The position numbers and the translations under genes are program-made. This document shows, in pieces, positions 62,850-64,000 of a DNA stretch of 64,000 bases. Source of the stretch: Streptomyces coeruleorubidus (GTDB lineage Bacteria > Actinomycetota > Actinomycetes > Streptomycetales > Streptomycetaceae); the NCBI RefSeq assembly GCF_028885415.1, contig NZ_CP118527.1, positions 9,176,001 through 9,240,000 on the forward strand, in the 5' to 3' direction. The first letter of the stretch is position 1, and every line of letters starts with the position of its first letter. The notes under the pieces were generated by a model that did no database searches, was not told the DNA's origin, and worked only from the letters and a program-made list of their open reading frames with translations.

Positions 62850-63512
62850 ATGAACCTGTTCAACCGCGTCGTGTCGTCCCGCCGGCAGGCGCCGCCAGCC
62901 CCCCCACAGCGTCCCGCAGGCGCACCGGCTTCCCCCACCGCCGTCCTGCCCGACCCCGACCTGGTGAACCTCACCGGCGAATGGGTCGTCGACCCCGCTC
63001 ACAGCAGGATCGGCTTCTCCGTCCGGCATGCCATGGTGACCACCGTGCGCGGTTGTTTCCTGGAGTACGAAAGCCGTCTCTACTTCGACGCGCGCAACCC
63101 CGCCCGGTCACGGGCCGACCTCACACTGTTCACCTCCAGCGTCGACACCGGGGTGGAACAACGCGACGCCCACCTGGTCGGCCGTGACTTCCTCGATGCC
63201 GCGACCTATCCGCGTATGCGCTTCACCAGCACCGCGGTGGAACAGGCGGGCGCCGACCTCTATCGCATGTCGGGCGACCTCACCATCAAAGGTATATCGC
63301 GGCCGGTCGTACTGGAGATGACCTACATCGGACACGTCACCGACCCCTTCGGATACGAAAGGGTCGGATTCGACGGCACCACCACCATCAACCGCTCCGA
63401 CTGGGGCCTGACGTACAACAGCAGGCTGGCCGAGGGAGGCGCGATGGTCAGCGAGAAGGTGCGTCTGCAACTCGACATCGCCGCCATCCGCACGGCCCCG
63501 GCGGCCGGCTGA
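62850..63512 (+). CDS. YceI-family polyisoprenoid-binding-like protein
   Basis: A 220-residue YceI-family protein. These lipocalin-like barrels bind isoprenoid or amphiphilic ligands. After about 40 Pro/Ala-rich residues the domain starts LTGEWVVDPAHSRIGFSVRH, a family hallmark. ADLTLFTSSVDTGVEQRDAH, LVGRDFLDAATYPRMRFTST, ADLYRMSGDLTIKGISRPVV and TTTINRSDWGLTYNSRLAEG cover the rest. There is no signal peptide, so the protein is cytosolic, unlike the exported enterobacterial one. ATG 62850 lies after an A/T-rich stretch with TAGATGAATC. The 160 bases upstream hold no gene. Confidence 0.9.
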   Translation: MNLFNRVVSSRRQAPPAPPQRPAGAPASPTAVLPDPDLVNLTGEWVVDPAHSRIGFSVRHAMVTTVRGCFLEYESRLYFDARNPARSRADLTLFTSSVDTGVEQRDAHLVGRDFLDAATYPRMRFTSTAVEQAGADLYRMSGDLTIKGISRPVVLEMTYIGHVTDPFGYERVGFDGTTTINRSDWGLTYNSRLAEGGAMVSEKVRLQLDIAAIRTAPAAG

Positions 63513-63538
63513 GCACACGCCGGGTGCAGGGGTACGCC

Positions 63539-63963
63539 TCATGGCCCGGCGTCGTCGGGCCCGGCCACGACGCGGAACCTCGCCGGGCCCAGCGTGATCA
63601 CCCCGTCGCTCAGCGGCGTGCACCGCGCACCGCCCGGCCCGCGCAGGGCGCGCTGGGCGCCGGGGCCGATGGTCACGTCCATCCAGGCACAGGGCCGGGC
63701 CGGCCGGTGCACGGCGAACACCACCGGCCCGGTGCCGCAGTCGAGGGCGATCGTCGATCCGACGCAGGAGTCGATGTCGGCACCTTTGAGCAGGACGTTG
63801 CGGCGGGTGTGCCGGAGGTCGGCGCCGGCCGGGAGGTTCTCCGCGGCCATGAGGGTCACCGCCGCGTTCCGGTGGACGGGCCGGGGGAGGGGCCGTCCAC
63901 CGTCCGCCCGGCCAGCCGGTGCGCGGGCGACACCAGCAGTTGCGGCACCTCCACCTCGGTCAT
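63539..63963 (-). pseudogene. MOSC-domain protein, internally deleted and frameshifted
   Basis: MOSC domains serve molybdenum-cofactor sulfurases and related proteins. From ATG 63963 a short frame gives VEVPQLLVSPAHRLAGRTVD then GPSPGP and ends at a stop. In the next frame the domain continues VHRNAAVTLMAAENLPAGAD, LRHTRRNVLLKGADIDSCVG, RPARPCAWMDVTIGPGAQRA and ALRGPGGARCTPLSDGVITL to 63539. The conserved Cys is in CAWMD. About 30 residues normally between the two parts are missing, so the gene has a deletion that also shifts the frame. Its remaining C-terminal part is nearly complete. Confidence 0.65.
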
Positions 63964-64000
63964 GGCGTCAACCGTAGGCCTCGGCCATCACCGCCCGGCG

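Overview
The window is high-GC actinobacterial DNA, almost certainly from a Streptomyces. The coding bias is towards G or C in third positions, GTG starts and ATGA overlaps are common, twin-arginine and lipobox exports are present, and several families are typical of the genus: an Scr1/DUF397 pair, a SpoIIE phosphatase with a HATPase domain, a DUF574-type methyltransferase, CU044_5270, CpeB/KatG with its Fur repressor, and roadblock proteins. I see no tRNA, rRNA or CRISPR array.

Layout. 1-9420: a sedolisin (S53) protease running off the left edge, an acyltransferase-3, then a minus-strand envelope set (GT39 glycosyltransferase, Tat-exported NlpC/P60 hydrolase, frameshifted PgsC, remnant of a membrane sensor) and a class A penicillin-binding protein. 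9698-14580: an accessory scar. It holds an IS607-type element whose tnpB is fused in frame to the back half of an ABC substrate-binding protein, an MFS remnant, an NTF2-like gene, an orphan membrane gene between two diverged inverted repeats, and an IS630 remnant. 14581-16821: a four-gene operon of three roadblock-like proteins and one DUF4388-like protein, with no GTPase beside it. 16895-31668: epoxide hydrolase, lamin-tail protein, ferredoxin reductase, a broken ECF sigma gene with its intact partner, a large SpoIIE phosphatase, a HEAT-like/ATPase/DUF397/XRE group, a methyltransferase, a crippled molybdopterin oxidoreductase coupled to a helical protein, and a GH1 beta-glucosidase. 32008-45418: TPR protein, HTH-membrane-lectin protein, a peptide-type ABC importer operon divergent from a secreted GH30 galactanase, and a GAPDH. 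45612-54719: an organic-acid locus with a LysR regulator, CitMHS transporter, frameshifted 3-hydroxybutyrate-oligomer-hydrolase-like gene, CaiB CoA-transferase and a CitE-like lyase carrying about 430 residues of octapeptide repeats. 54898-64000: fur-katG, exported beta-carbonic anhydrase, a Tat-exported (alpha/alpha)6-type protein under a LacI-type palindrome, a VanW protein, a glycosyltransferase remnant, YceI, and a broken MOSC gene.

How genes work together. The LysR gene lies between CitMHS and CaiB-CitE, and the same 16-bp element (CATGC-N6-CGCAT) lies in front of both, which suggests one regulon for import, CoA activation and cleavage of an organic acid. The galactanase and the divergent ABC operon look like a secreted-enzyme plus importer pair. 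Fur and KatG form the usual peroxide-response pair, and the fur promoter predicts a leaderless mRNA.

Main oddities: at least nine genes are frameshifted, internally deleted or fused. This is either real decay or consensus error and needs read-level checking. The most novel-looking items are the octapeptide minisatellite in the lyase gene, the GTPase-less roadblock operon and the TnpB-SBP chimera.
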